Below are positions 1-7,209 of a stretch of 38,141 bases of DNA, in pieces. Position numbers and translations under genes: made by a program. The stretch lies in assembly GCA_945860065.1 (NCBI GenBank), contig CAMAPI010000013.1:1-38141 (forward strand), given 5' to 3'. Below the pieces are notes generated by a model. The model did no database searches and was not told the DNA's origin. It saw nothing but the letters and a program-made list of their open reading frames with translations. Each line of letters starts with the position of its first letter. The first letter of the stretch is position 1. The DNA is from Chryseobacterium gleum (lineage in GTDB: Bacteria > Bacteroidota > Bacteroidia > Flavobacteriales_D > Crocinitomicaceae).

Positions 1-383
1 AGCAAAATAGGGGAATCATTACCAATCCCATTTCTGGTGATCAACTTTGGGACATGGAAGATTTAAATGAAGTCGATCAACAAATATACCTTTTAACAGA
101 TGCCTTGAACAAAGGAGATGTGACACAGCCGAGTATGTACATCGACATCTATGAGCGCAAACAGGGTGTTCGAATCGTTCGATTAGCAGAACGATTCCCG
201 GCACATCAAGCAAATTTGAATGACGATTATGCGCTAATAAAATTGGCAGCTGAAAACGATAAAAAACAAAAAACCATCGATAGTTGGGTAGATAGTAAAA
301 TTGGAAATGCCTATGTTCGCATCGATAAGTCTTACGAATCGTGTGGATTTAGAAATAATTGGACAAAATCAAACGAAAAGTAA
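1..383 (+). CDS. SurA/PpiC-type peptidylprolyl isomerase, C-terminal part only
   Basis: The frame is open from base 3 to the stop at 381-383, so the gene begins upstream of the window. The first visible residues read GIITNPISGDQLW, then an MEDLNEVDQQIY segment. This is the usual shape of the last parvulin (rotamase) domain of periplasmic SurA-like chaperones in Bacteroidota. It is followed by the conserved tail with a LNDDYALIK helix and the SWVDSKIGNAYVRID segment that closes these proteins. Known family role: folding and escort of outer-membrane proteins in the periplasm. The stop lies one base before the moxR start, so the two genes are probably co-transcribed, a pairing I recall as common in this phylum. 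The call rests on about 127 C-terminal residues; the catalytic parvulin domain itself is largely outside the window. Confidence 0.75.
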   Translation, partial: QNRGIITNPISGDQLWDMEDLNEVDQQIYLLTDALNKGDVTQPSMYIDIYERKQGVRIVRLAERFPAHQANLNDDYALIKLAAENDKKQKTIDSWVDSKIGNAYVRIDKSYESCGFRNNWTKSNEK

Positions 384-384
384 C

Positions 385-1338
385 ATGACGGATAAAGAGA
401 AAATCGATCAACTTGTTCTTGATTATCACGCTTTAAAAAATGAAATTCACAAAGTCATTATTGGACAGGATGATGTGGTTGATCAAGTATTAATCGCTAT
501 TTTTTCCAGAGCACATTGTTTATTAGTTGGAGTTCCTGGTTTAGCGAAAACCTTATTGGTGAACACCATCGCTGAAACCTTGGGCTTATCGTTTAATCGC
601 GTGCAATTTACCCCGGACTTAATGCCATCAGATATTATTGGCTCTGAGATTTTGGATGAAAGCAAGCAGTTTAAATTTATTCCTGGCCCCTTGTTTTCAA
701 ACATCATTCTTGCGGATGAAATCAACCGTACACCTCCAAAAACGCAATCCGCTTTACTGGAAGCGATGCAAGAAAGACGTGTAACGGCTGCTGGAAAAAC
801 ATATGATTTGCCAGCTCCTTTTTTCGTTTTAGCTACACAAAATCCTATTGAACAAGAAGGAACGTACCCGCTTCCTGAAGCACAGTTGGACCGATTTATG
901 TTCCATATTTGGGTTGACTATCCCTCGTATTTGGAAGAATTAGCGATTGTGAAGGCAACGACTTCTGACCACAAAGTGAGTTTGAAAAAGTTGTTAAATG
1001 CACAACAAATCATGGAATACCAAGAATTGGTTCGTCGCATACCAGTGGCTGACAATGTTTTAGAATATGCCGTGAAATTAGTTGCTAAAACTCGTGTGAA
1101 TGCACCTGAAGCTACTCAATTAACGAAAGATTACATCACTTGGGGAGCAGGACCAAGAGCTTCTCAGTATTTAATAGTAGGAGCAAAATGCCATGCCGCA
1201 TTGAAAGGTAAATACTCACCGGATATCGAAGATGTAAAAACAGTGGCAAAAGCGATACTTCGTCACCGTTTGGTGCGTAACTACCGTGCTGAAGCAGAAG
1301 GATATTCCATGGATAGAATCATTGAAGAATTACTTTAA
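385..1338 (+). CDS. MoxR family AAA+ ATPase
   Basis: A 317-residue AAA+ ATPase of the MoxR family, cytoplasmic chaperone-like ATPases thought to act on partner proteins, often with von Willebrand-type domains. Walker A is GVPGLAKT (residues 49-56) and Walker B is IILADE (107-112), followed by the NRTPPKTQSALLEAMQE segment. The sensor 1 region contains ATQNPIEQEGTYPLPEAQ and the C-terminal lid ends with AILRHRLVRNY. I chose the ATG at 385, one base after the preceding stop. An in-frame ATG at 301 would overlap the upstream gene by 83 bases and add a non-conserved extension. MoxR in this phylum often heads a Bat aerotolerance operon (DUF58, BatA, BatB), but none of those genes follows here. This is therefore probably the copy linked to surA; its target is unknown. 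Confidence 0.95.
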   Translation: MTDKEKIDQLVLDYHALKNEIHKVIIGQDDVVDQVLIAIFSRAHCLLVGVPGLAKTLLVNTIAETLGLSFNRVQFTPDLMPSDIIGSEILDESKQFKFIPGPLFSNIILADEINRTPPKTQSALLEAMQERRVTAAGKTYDLPAPFFVLATQNPIEQEGTYPLPEAQLDRFMFHIWVDYPSYLEELAIVKATTSDHKVSLKKLLNAQQIMEYQELVRRIPVADNVLEYAVKLVAKTRVNAPEATQLTKDYITWGAGPRASQYLIVGAKCHAALKGKYSPDIEDVKTVAKAILRHRLVRNYRAEAEGYSMDRIIEELL

Positions 1339-1642
1339 ATATCGTTCAACTAAGCAATGGTTTTCCATTGTTATTATCGCGGCATTTACCGCGTTAATCG
1401 TCCCGCGTGATTGGATTCACGATTGTTCACATAATAAATCAATCTCTTGTCATGAGACGCATTTTCAAGATGGAGAATGTTATGTATGTGATTTTCAATT
1501 AGCAGCGTTTAACTCACCTGAATTCACCTTATTTTCATTTCAAGCTAGTTTAAATACGTGTTGTATTTGGAGTGTGTGTGAAAAAGAATGCACGGAACGT
1601 GTGCAAAATAAAGAACTACGTGGACCTCCAGTGCTGATTTAA
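1286..1642 (+). CDS. Small Cys/His-rich membrane-anchored protein, unknown function
   Basis: A 118-residue reading frame not recognised as a named family. It has one hydrophobic segment near the N terminus (WFSIVIIAAFTALIV), likely a signal anchor. The segment after it is rich in possible metal ligands: HDCSH, then SCHETH, then a CYVC pair. More cysteines (NTCCIWSVCEKEC) lie near the C terminus. The ATG at 1286 overlaps moxR by 53 bases; an in-frame TTG at 1322 would cut the overlap to 17 and still keep the hydrophobic segment, so the start is uncertain. It ends 36 bases before the TonB receptor that follows. Small His/Cys-rich proteins next to TonB receptors in Bacteroidota are often suspected metal handlers. 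That role is inference here. Confidence 0.6.
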   Translation: MLKQKDIPWIESLKNYFKYRSTKQWFSIVIIAAFTALIVPRDWIHDCSHNKSISCHETHFQDGECYVCDFQLAAFNSPEFTLFSFQASLNTCCIWSVCEKECTERVQNKELRGPPVLI

Positions 1643-1678
1643 GTTAAATAAAATCAGTGTCTTACGTAATTTTAAATC

Positions 1679-3919
1679 ATGAAACATTTCTTTTTGGGAT
1701 TCAGTTTGCTTGTTGCTGTGCAAATACATGCGCAATACAAACTGGAAGGTCGCATCGTCGATCGCACAAGCCAGCAAGCAATCCCACTTGCACGTATTTA
1801 CCTTTTGGAAACAGTTCAATTGACATTATCGGATTCATCCGGTTATTTTCAATTTATTGGAATTGTTCCACAAAAAATAACCTTACTTATCGAAGTAAAA
1901 GGCTATGAGTCTGAGAATCTAGTGGTTTCGGAAAAGCTAATAACTCCTTTAAAAGTGGAGTTGAATTTAGCACACATAAACGATGTCGATGAGGTAACAG
2001 TCGATGCCAAATCTATTGAGATTTCCAATCGTCACATGTTTTCTGTTGAATACCAGAAATTGACAAATTTAAATCGCATTTCCACAGTGAATTTGGGGGA
2101 AGCATTAGCGAAAATTCCCGGTGTTTATCAGAGCAGTACGGGAAATGGCATTTCAAAACCGGTTATTCGTGGTATGCAGGGAATGCGGGTAATCACGTTT
2201 ATGAATGGACTGCGTATGGAAGGTCAACAATGGGGGGGCGATCACGGAATGGGGATTTCAGAATTGGGAATCGGATCTGTTGAGGTAGTGAAAGGTCCAG
2301 CGTCTTTGTTATATGGAGCTGATGCGCTTGGTGGAGTGCTCTATTTTGTCGATGAACCATATGCTAGCAATGGAAAACAATCCATAGAATTTCAGCAATC
2401 CATGCACACTTCCTCACTTGGAAGCGCTACGCGCTTTTTGTGGAAGAAATCTGGATCAAAATATAGAGGAATGTTTGGAGTTTCCTATGCTTCTCATGCG
2501 GATTTTCAAACCCCTAATAAACAATTCGCTCACAACACACGCTTCGATGAATTGGTTATGAAAGGCAGTTTCAGTTGGAATAACTCAAAGAGCGTACAGC
2601 ACCTTCGCTTGGTATCCAATCAAATAAAAACAGGTATTCCCGGCGAGACGGATGATAGTGTCATTGAAGCGAATGGATTTCAATCGAATCAACGAGGTCG
2701 TAGCTTTATTCTTCCGACGCAACACTTCCGAAATCACAGTACTTCCTTTGAGAAGAAATGGTTTTTTGCACATCAAGAGTTTTCTGTTTTATTTGGACAA
2801 ACATTGAATCAGTTGATGGAATTCGAGGATTCATTTACTGAAAAAGCCATGCAAATGAACTTATGGAATTCCAGTTTTCAAGCGAAATACACAAAGGAAT
2901 GGCGCGATAAAAACCAATGGACTACTGGTTTTCAAGGAATGATACAGTTCAATCAAAACAATGTAAACGCGGAGGAAATACTCATGCCAAATGCCCATAC
3001 ATTGGATCAAGGAGTCTTTTCAGTGGTAAAGGTTCAAGTTTCGGAAAAATGTCAATTTACAGGAGGGATACGAATGGATTTACGACTGTTAACATCCTTG
3101 GATAGTATTCATGGTCAAGCGCCTATTAAGCGTCAATTTGCGAGTCCGAATGGGTCAATCGGTTTGGACGTTCAGCAATCCAAACAGCTTAGTTGGCAAG
3201 TCCATGCTTCCACCGGTTACCGTGCGCCACATTTAACGGAATTACTAGCGAATGGATTCCATCATGGTGCCTTACGTTATGAAATCGGGTCAGTTAAGCT
3301 CATTTCCGAGCGCGCGCTGCAAATGGATTTTACCGTAAATTATAAGTCAACTCATTTCGATTGGAGTGTAAATCCATTTTACACCTATTTTTCCAATTTT
3401 ATTTATTTGAATCCCTTAGACTCCATCATCGGAGGAATGCCCGTATTTCAATACCAGCAAATGGATCATATTCAGATGTATGGAATTGATTTGAAATTAC
3501 ACTATCATTTACATCGGATCGATAAATTACATATGGAAAGTAACTTGTCCTATTTGCGCTTTGCAGAAGGATCTAGTCAATCCGTTTCCCTCGTACCTCA
3601 ACCTCGACTAGCTAATACCTTAAGCTATCAGATGGATCTCGGAAAAAAATGGAAATTATCCTCCATTGAGTTCACTCAGGCATCCTTTTTTCAACAAAAT
3701 CAAGTTGCTGCGTATGAAAATCCGTCTAGGTTTTATCAACTATGTCATTCATCCGTTCATGTGACCCATACGGGGATACATTTGGTGGAGATTGAATTGA
3801 GTGCGAAGAATATCACTAACTCAAATTACATTGATCACTTGTCTAGATTGAAAAATATTGGCATGCCAAGTCAAGGTAGAAGTTTTATCCTGAGTGTGAA
3901 ATGGAAGTTCAAAACCTAG
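1679..3919 (+). CDS. TonB-dependent outer-membrane receptor (possible metal uptake)
   Basis: A 746-residue outer-membrane receptor. It has a signal peptide (MKHFFLGFSLLVAVQIHAQ) and an N-terminal carboxypeptidase-regulatory-like domain (about residues 22-95). The plug domain (about 115-225) contains GEALAKIPGVYQSS, PVIRGMQGMRV and VVKGPASLLYGADALGG. A long beta-barrel follows, ending SQGRSFILSVKWKFKT with the aromatic-rich final strand. Receptors of this type import large or scarce ligands using TonB-ExbBD energy. The plug loop EGQQWGGDHGMGI is of the kind seen in receptors linked to metal uptake (ZnuD-like). Together with the Cys/His-rich neighbour upstream this hints at a metal substrate, which is inference. 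The start is an ATG with a good signal peptide. No clear terminator follows. Confidence 0.92.
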   Translation: MKHFFLGFSLLVAVQIHAQYKLEGRIVDRTSQQAIPLARIYLLETVQLTLSDSSGYFQFIGIVPQKITLLIEVKGYESENLVVSEKLITPLKVELNLAHINDVDEVTVDAKSIEISNRHMFSVEYQKLTNLNRISTVNLGEALAKIPGVYQSSTGNGISKPVIRGMQGMRVITFMNGLRMEGQQWGGDHGMGISELGIGSVEVVKGPASLLYGADALGGVLYFVDEPYASNGKQSIEFQQSMHTSSLGSATRFLWKKSGSKYRGMFGVSYASHADFQTPNKQFAHNTRFDELVMKGSFSWNNSKSVQHLRLVSNQIKTGIPGETDDSVIEANGFQSNQRGRSFILPTQHFRNHSTSFEKKWFFAHQEFSVLFGQTLNQLMEFEDSFTEKAMQMNLWNSSFQAKYTKEWRDKNQWTTGFQGMIQFNQNNVNAEEILMPNAHTLDQGVFSVVKVQVSEKCQFTGGIRMDLRLLTSLDSIHGQAPIKRQFASPNGSIGLDVQQSKQLSWQVHASTGYRAPHLTELLANGFHHGALRYEIGSVKLISERALQMDFTVNYKSTHFDWSVNPFYTYFSNFIYLNPLDSIIGGMPVFQYQQMDHIQMYGIDLKLHYHLHRIDKLHMESNLSYLRFAEGSSQSVSLVPQPRLANTLSYQMDLGKKWKLSSIEFTQASFFQQNQVAAYENPSRFYQLCHSSVHVTHTGIHLVEIELSAKNITNSNYIDHLSRLKNIGMPSQGRSFILSVKWKFKT

Positions 3920-3958
3920 GCCCCATAAAAGGCCCATTCTTTTTGGTGTGACAAGTAG

Positions 3959-3987
3959 TTTTTAACAATTGCCTATTTTGTTGAAAA
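3959..3987. repeat. Imperfect inverted repeat in the intergenic gap
   Basis: TTTTTAACAA at 3959-3968 faces TTGTTGAAAA at 3978-3987 with one mismatch, around a 9-base loop. It sits in the 131 bp gap between the TonB receptor and the TPR gene, AT-rich and without a T-tract after it. It could be an operator or part of a promoter region; the sequence does not decide this. Confidence 0.35.
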
Positions 3988-4050
3988 CTGCAACTTATTT
4001 CTTTTTTTAGTTCGGGCGAAAGGGTGTAATTTTATTCAAAATATGAGTGA

Positions 4051-5448
4051 ATGTTTGATGACGACGAAGAAGAATTTGCGGACGGCAGTTTGATCGAAGA
4101 TATCGAACGCTTTGAAGCACATTTAGAGGGAAATACTATGCAATTCATGGATAGTGATCGAATTGAGAACATCATCGATCATTATTTAGTTCATGGTCAA
4201 TATCAAAAAGCAAAGGCGGCATCCGAATTGGGGATTTACCAGTTTGCTTACAATCTTGTTTTTCAATTGCGTAAAGCACAATCCCTTGGTGGACTTGGTG
4301 TATTAAACGAGGCATTGGAAATTGTCCAAGTCCTGGAAAAAAGAATGGAGCCTTCAGCAGAATTGTTTTTAACGAAGGCATCCTTGCATTCACAATTGCG
4401 TGATCACAAAAATGCCATTAAATATTTTCATCTTTCGATAGATGTATCTGATGAAAATGAAACGGATTTTATCTTTCTAGATATTTCTATCGAATACCAA
4501 CGTTTGCATCAGTATAGCGAGGCAATTGAAGTTCTGAAAGAAGCTTTACGCGTCAATAAATACAACGAAAGTGCACTTTATGAACTCGGAAGGTGTTATG
4601 ATATCATGGGTGAGAGTCAAGAAGCTGTAAAATCCTATTCTGAGTTTATTGACGAGCAGCCTTACTCATCCACAGCGTGGTACAATTTAGGCAATGCCTA
4701 CAGTAAGCTAGAAGATTTTGATAAAGCTGTTTGGGCCTATGATTACGCCATTTTGATAAATGACGAATTTGGTCCAGCTCATTTTAATATTGGAAACTCT
4801 TATTTGTCCCTCGAAAAATACCACAAAGCCATCGAGCATTTTGAATTATGTCAAAAACACGACGGTGACGATGCCATGGCGATGTGCTATATCGGCGAGG
4901 CATATGAGCAATTGAATGAGTTCGATTTGTCTAAACATTATTACAAGAAAAGCATTGAAATGGAACCGATGCTACCAGAAGCTTGGTTAGGACTCGGAAT
5001 CGTAGAGGATTTAATAGGAAATACGCGTGAAGGTATTGTGCTGATTCAAAAAGCACTGGATTTCGATCCTGAAAATGCTGGAATTTTTCATGTTTTAGCT
5101 GGGGCCTACGAAAAGCTAGAGCTAAGAGAGGAAACGAAGTTTCATTACGAGAAATCTTTGGAGTTAAACCCTGCGGATGAAGAATGCCTGTCCGATTACA
5201 TCGATTTTCTTAGTAATGAATCACCAAAGGAAGCTTTTAAGTTTCTTCAGCCCTTTTTGGAGGGTGAAAAAGAAAATAGTATCGCTAGGGTTTTAGAAGT
5301 AAATTTACAGTGGCTGCTCGGACAACGAATAGAAGCTATGCGTCTGTATACCAATTGCTTGGAAAAAGATTCCGTCAAAGCAAAAACAATATTTGAAATT
5401 AATCCAAAATTATTGGATGATCATGATTTCTTAAACTTATCCGAATAA
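4051..5448 (+). CDS. Tetratricopeptide repeat protein
   Basis: A 465-residue soluble protein with no signal peptide and a very acidic N terminus (FDDDEEEFADG). From about residue 100 onward it is built of tandem 34-residue TPR helical hairpins. Clear examples are YNESALYELGRCYDIMG, SSTAWYNLGNAYSKLEDFDKAVWAYDYAI, GPAHFNIGNSYLSLEKYHKAIEHFELC and LPEAWLGLGIVEDLIGNTREG. TPR arrays bind partner proteins; no enzymatic domain is present. The stop lies two bases before the start of the phosphosulfolactate-synthase-like gene, so the two are almost certainly one transcript. A TPR protein directly before this gene is, to my recollection, a recurring arrangement in Flavobacteria. Start ATG 4051 is chosen as the first in-frame ATG; an out-of-frame ATG lies at 4043. 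Confidence 0.93.
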   Translation: MFDDDEEEFADGSLIEDIERFEAHLEGNTMQFMDSDRIENIIDHYLVHGQYQKAKAASELGIYQFAYNLVFQLRKAQSLGGLGVLNEALEIVQVLEKRMEPSAELFLTKASLHSQLRDHKNAIKYFHLSIDVSDENETDFIFLDISIEYQRLHQYSEAIEVLKEALRVNKYNESALYELGRCYDIMGESQEAVKSYSEFIDEQPYSSTAWYNLGNAYSKLEDFDKAVWAYDYAILINDEFGPAHFNIGNSYLSLEKYHKAIEHFELCQKHDGDDAMAMCYIGEAYEQLNEFDLSKHYYKKSIEMEPMLPEAWLGLGIVEDLIGNTREGIVLIQKALDFDPENAGIFHVLAGAYEKLELREETKFHYEKSLELNPADEECLSDYIDFLSNESPKEAFKFLQPFLEGEKENSIARVLEVNLQWLLGQRIEAMRLYTNCLEKDSVKAKTIFEINPKLLDDHDFLNLSE

Positions 5449-5450
5449 CA

Positions 5451-6275
5451 ATGAATTTCAACTTAACATTCATACCGAAAAGAGGCGAAAAACCAAGAAG
5501 CAAAGGACTTACCATGATGATGGATAAAGGTTTGGGTTTACGTGAAACCGAAAACTTTATTGAAGCGTCTAGTCATTTAACGGATATCGTGAAGTTTGGA
5601 TTCGGAACTTCTTATGTAACGAAAAACTTGGAAGAGAAAATTACCATGTACAAAGCAGCAGGTATTCGTCCTTATTTCGGCGGAACCCTCTTCGAAGCAT
5701 TTTATGCGCGTGGAAAGTTTAATGATTACAGAAAAGTCATTGATAAATTCAAATTGGAGTTAGTAGAGGTATCCGATGGGTCCATTATCATTCCTCACAA
5801 TGAAAAGTGTAAACTGATTCACGAGTTATCTAAAGACATGACTGTTATGTCAGAAGTAGGATCCAAAGACTCAGGAATTCTCGTTTCAGCTGCAAAGTGG
5901 GTGAGAAATATGAAAGGTGAATTAGATGCTGGAAGTTGGAAGGTAATCGCTGAAGGACGTGAAGCTGGAAATGTTGGTGTTTTTCGTCCAAATGGTACTG
6001 CACACACCATGCTCATTAACCGCATCATTGCTAGTGTGAAACCAGAAGATATTCTTTGGGAAGCTCCTCAGAAAAACCAGCAGGTTTGGTTCATTAAACT
6101 ATTTGGAGCAGAAGTAAATCTTGGAAATATTGCACCAAACGATATGATTCCGTTGGAATGCCTTCGATTGGGATTGCGTGGGGATACATTCTTTGATTTT
6201 CTTCCGAAGTCCTATGCAGATCGCTTAAAACAAGTGAACGATGACGAGGATGAAATCGACGAAGACGATAATTGA
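5451..6275 (+). CDS. Phosphosulfolactate synthase-like protein (ComA family)
   Basis: A 274-residue member of the ComA / PSL synthase family (TIM-barrel), whose founding enzyme adds sulfite to phosphoenolpyruvate to give (2R)-phospho-3-sulfolactate. Family landmarks run the whole length: KPRSKGLTMMMDKGLG near the N terminus, DIVKFGFGTSYV, YFGGTLFEAF, EVSDGSIIIPHNEKC, EVGSKDSG, EAGNVGVFR, WEAPQKNQQVWFIKLFGAEVNLGNI and LRLGLRGDT. In methanogens the product feeds coenzyme M. Bacteroidota lack that pathway, so the product here may be sulfolactate or a precursor related to sulfonolipids; that is inference. The C terminus carries an acidic tail (DDEDEIDEDDN) encoded where the next gene begins. It overlaps the downstream WD40 gene by 26 bases, suggesting translational coupling. 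Confidence 0.88.
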   Translation: MNFNLTFIPKRGEKPRSKGLTMMMDKGLGLRETENFIEASSHLTDIVKFGFGTSYVTKNLEEKITMYKAAGIRPYFGGTLFEAFYARGKFNDYRKVIDKFKLELVEVSDGSIIIPHNEKCKLIHELSKDMTVMSEVGSKDSGILVSAAKWVRNMKGELDAGSWKVIAEGREAGNVGVFRPNGTAHTMLINRIIASVKPEDILWEAPQKNQQVWFIKLFGAEVNLGNIAPNDMIPLECLRLGLRGDTFFDFLPKSYADRLKQVNDDEDEIDEDDN

Positions 6276-7176
6276 CCCCTTGCAGAATCCTATTTATTCC
6301 TTGCAAATAAAAGGACATAATGGTCCGATTTATAGCATCGATGGAGATGATACCTATCTTTATTCCGCAGCATCCGACAAATTTGTCACACGATGGCTTA
6401 AATCCACCGGTGATCAAGATGCCTTTGCTATTCGTTGCGAAGCAGCACCTTTCTCCATCGCACTTTTTTCACATGCATCGAAAATAGCTATTGGATTATC
6501 AACAGGTCAATTACACATCGTGGATGTTTCTGACAAAAAAGAGCTGCATCACTTTACACAGCACAAGGTTGGAATCTTTGCCATTTTTGAATCCACCTTA
6601 AATCACTTACTCTTTGTGGGAGATGCCGATGGGATTTTAAGTATTTGGGATACGGAAACCATGAAATTAATCATTGTTTTACCTTTGAATTGTGGTAAAA
6701 TTCGGAGCATCAAACACTTGGACCTTAAAACAATCCTCGTGGCAGGTGGAAACGGAGAAATTGTGGTGCTTGAATTGGAATTCATGAATGAAGTCCATCG
6801 TTTTTTTGCACATGAAGAGGGAACATCTGCTATTTGTGTGGACGAATCAGCACGACAAATTATCAGCGGTGGAAAAGATGCGTATTTGCGTTGGTGGGAT
6901 GCGAAGACATTTAAACTCATCAAAGCCCTTCCCGCGCATAAAGGAAATATCTATGGTCTAACCTTCATTGATTCACAGCGTTTTGTGAGTGTTAGTCGCG
7001 ATAAAACAGTGAAAATTTGGGACGGTCAAACGCGTCAAGTATTGCAGAAGTTGGAAGGTAAAAACGGAGGACATCGTCAGTCCATAAATGCACTTTGGAC
7101 AAACCATCAAGGTCAATTTGCCTTTGCCGGTGATGATAAAATGATTCACTACTTTCCCTGCGATGAACAACTTTAG
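6250..7176 (+). CDS. WD40 repeat protein, predicted seven-bladed propeller
   Basis: A cytoplasmic protein of about 308 residues with no signal peptide. Seven WD40-type blades can be counted, starting at GHNGPIYSI, APFSIALFS, HKVGIFAIF, GKIRSIKHL, HEEGTSAICV, HKGNIYGLTF and GHRQSINALW. Several end in the classic W-D (LSIWDTET, LRWWDAKT, VKIWDGQT). Seven is the number for a closed ring, and nothing else is attached, so this is a stand-alone interaction scaffold. I prefer the ATG at 6250; an in-frame ATG at 6241 also exists, and both lie inside the end of the upstream gene. Its place third in a TPR / ComA-like / WD40 cluster suggests a shared process, but no specific role can be read from the sequence. 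Confidence 0.9.
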   Translation: MKSTKTIIDPLQNPIYSLQIKGHNGPIYSIDGDDTYLYSAASDKFVTRWLKSTGDQDAFAIRCEAAPFSIALFSHASKIAIGLSTGQLHIVDVSDKKELHHFTQHKVGIFAIFESTLNHLLFVGDADGILSIWDTETMKLIIVLPLNCGKIRSIKHLDLKTILVAGGNGEIVVLELEFMNEVHRFFAHEEGTSAICVDESARQIISGGKDAYLRWWDAKTFKLIKALPAHKGNIYGLTFIDSQRFVSVSRDKTVKIWDGQTRQVLQKLEGKNGGHRQSINALWTNHQGQFAFAGDDKMIHYFPCDEQL

Positions 7177-7209
7177 TTCATTGTCCGTAATTTTAGCTAA
7201 AATCTCCTC

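Noticed and set aside
3917-3945. GGCC-containing repeat as terminator of the first TonB receptor
   Set aside because: The arms are only 4 bases of self-complementary GGCC, and the T-tract is interrupted; too weak to call.
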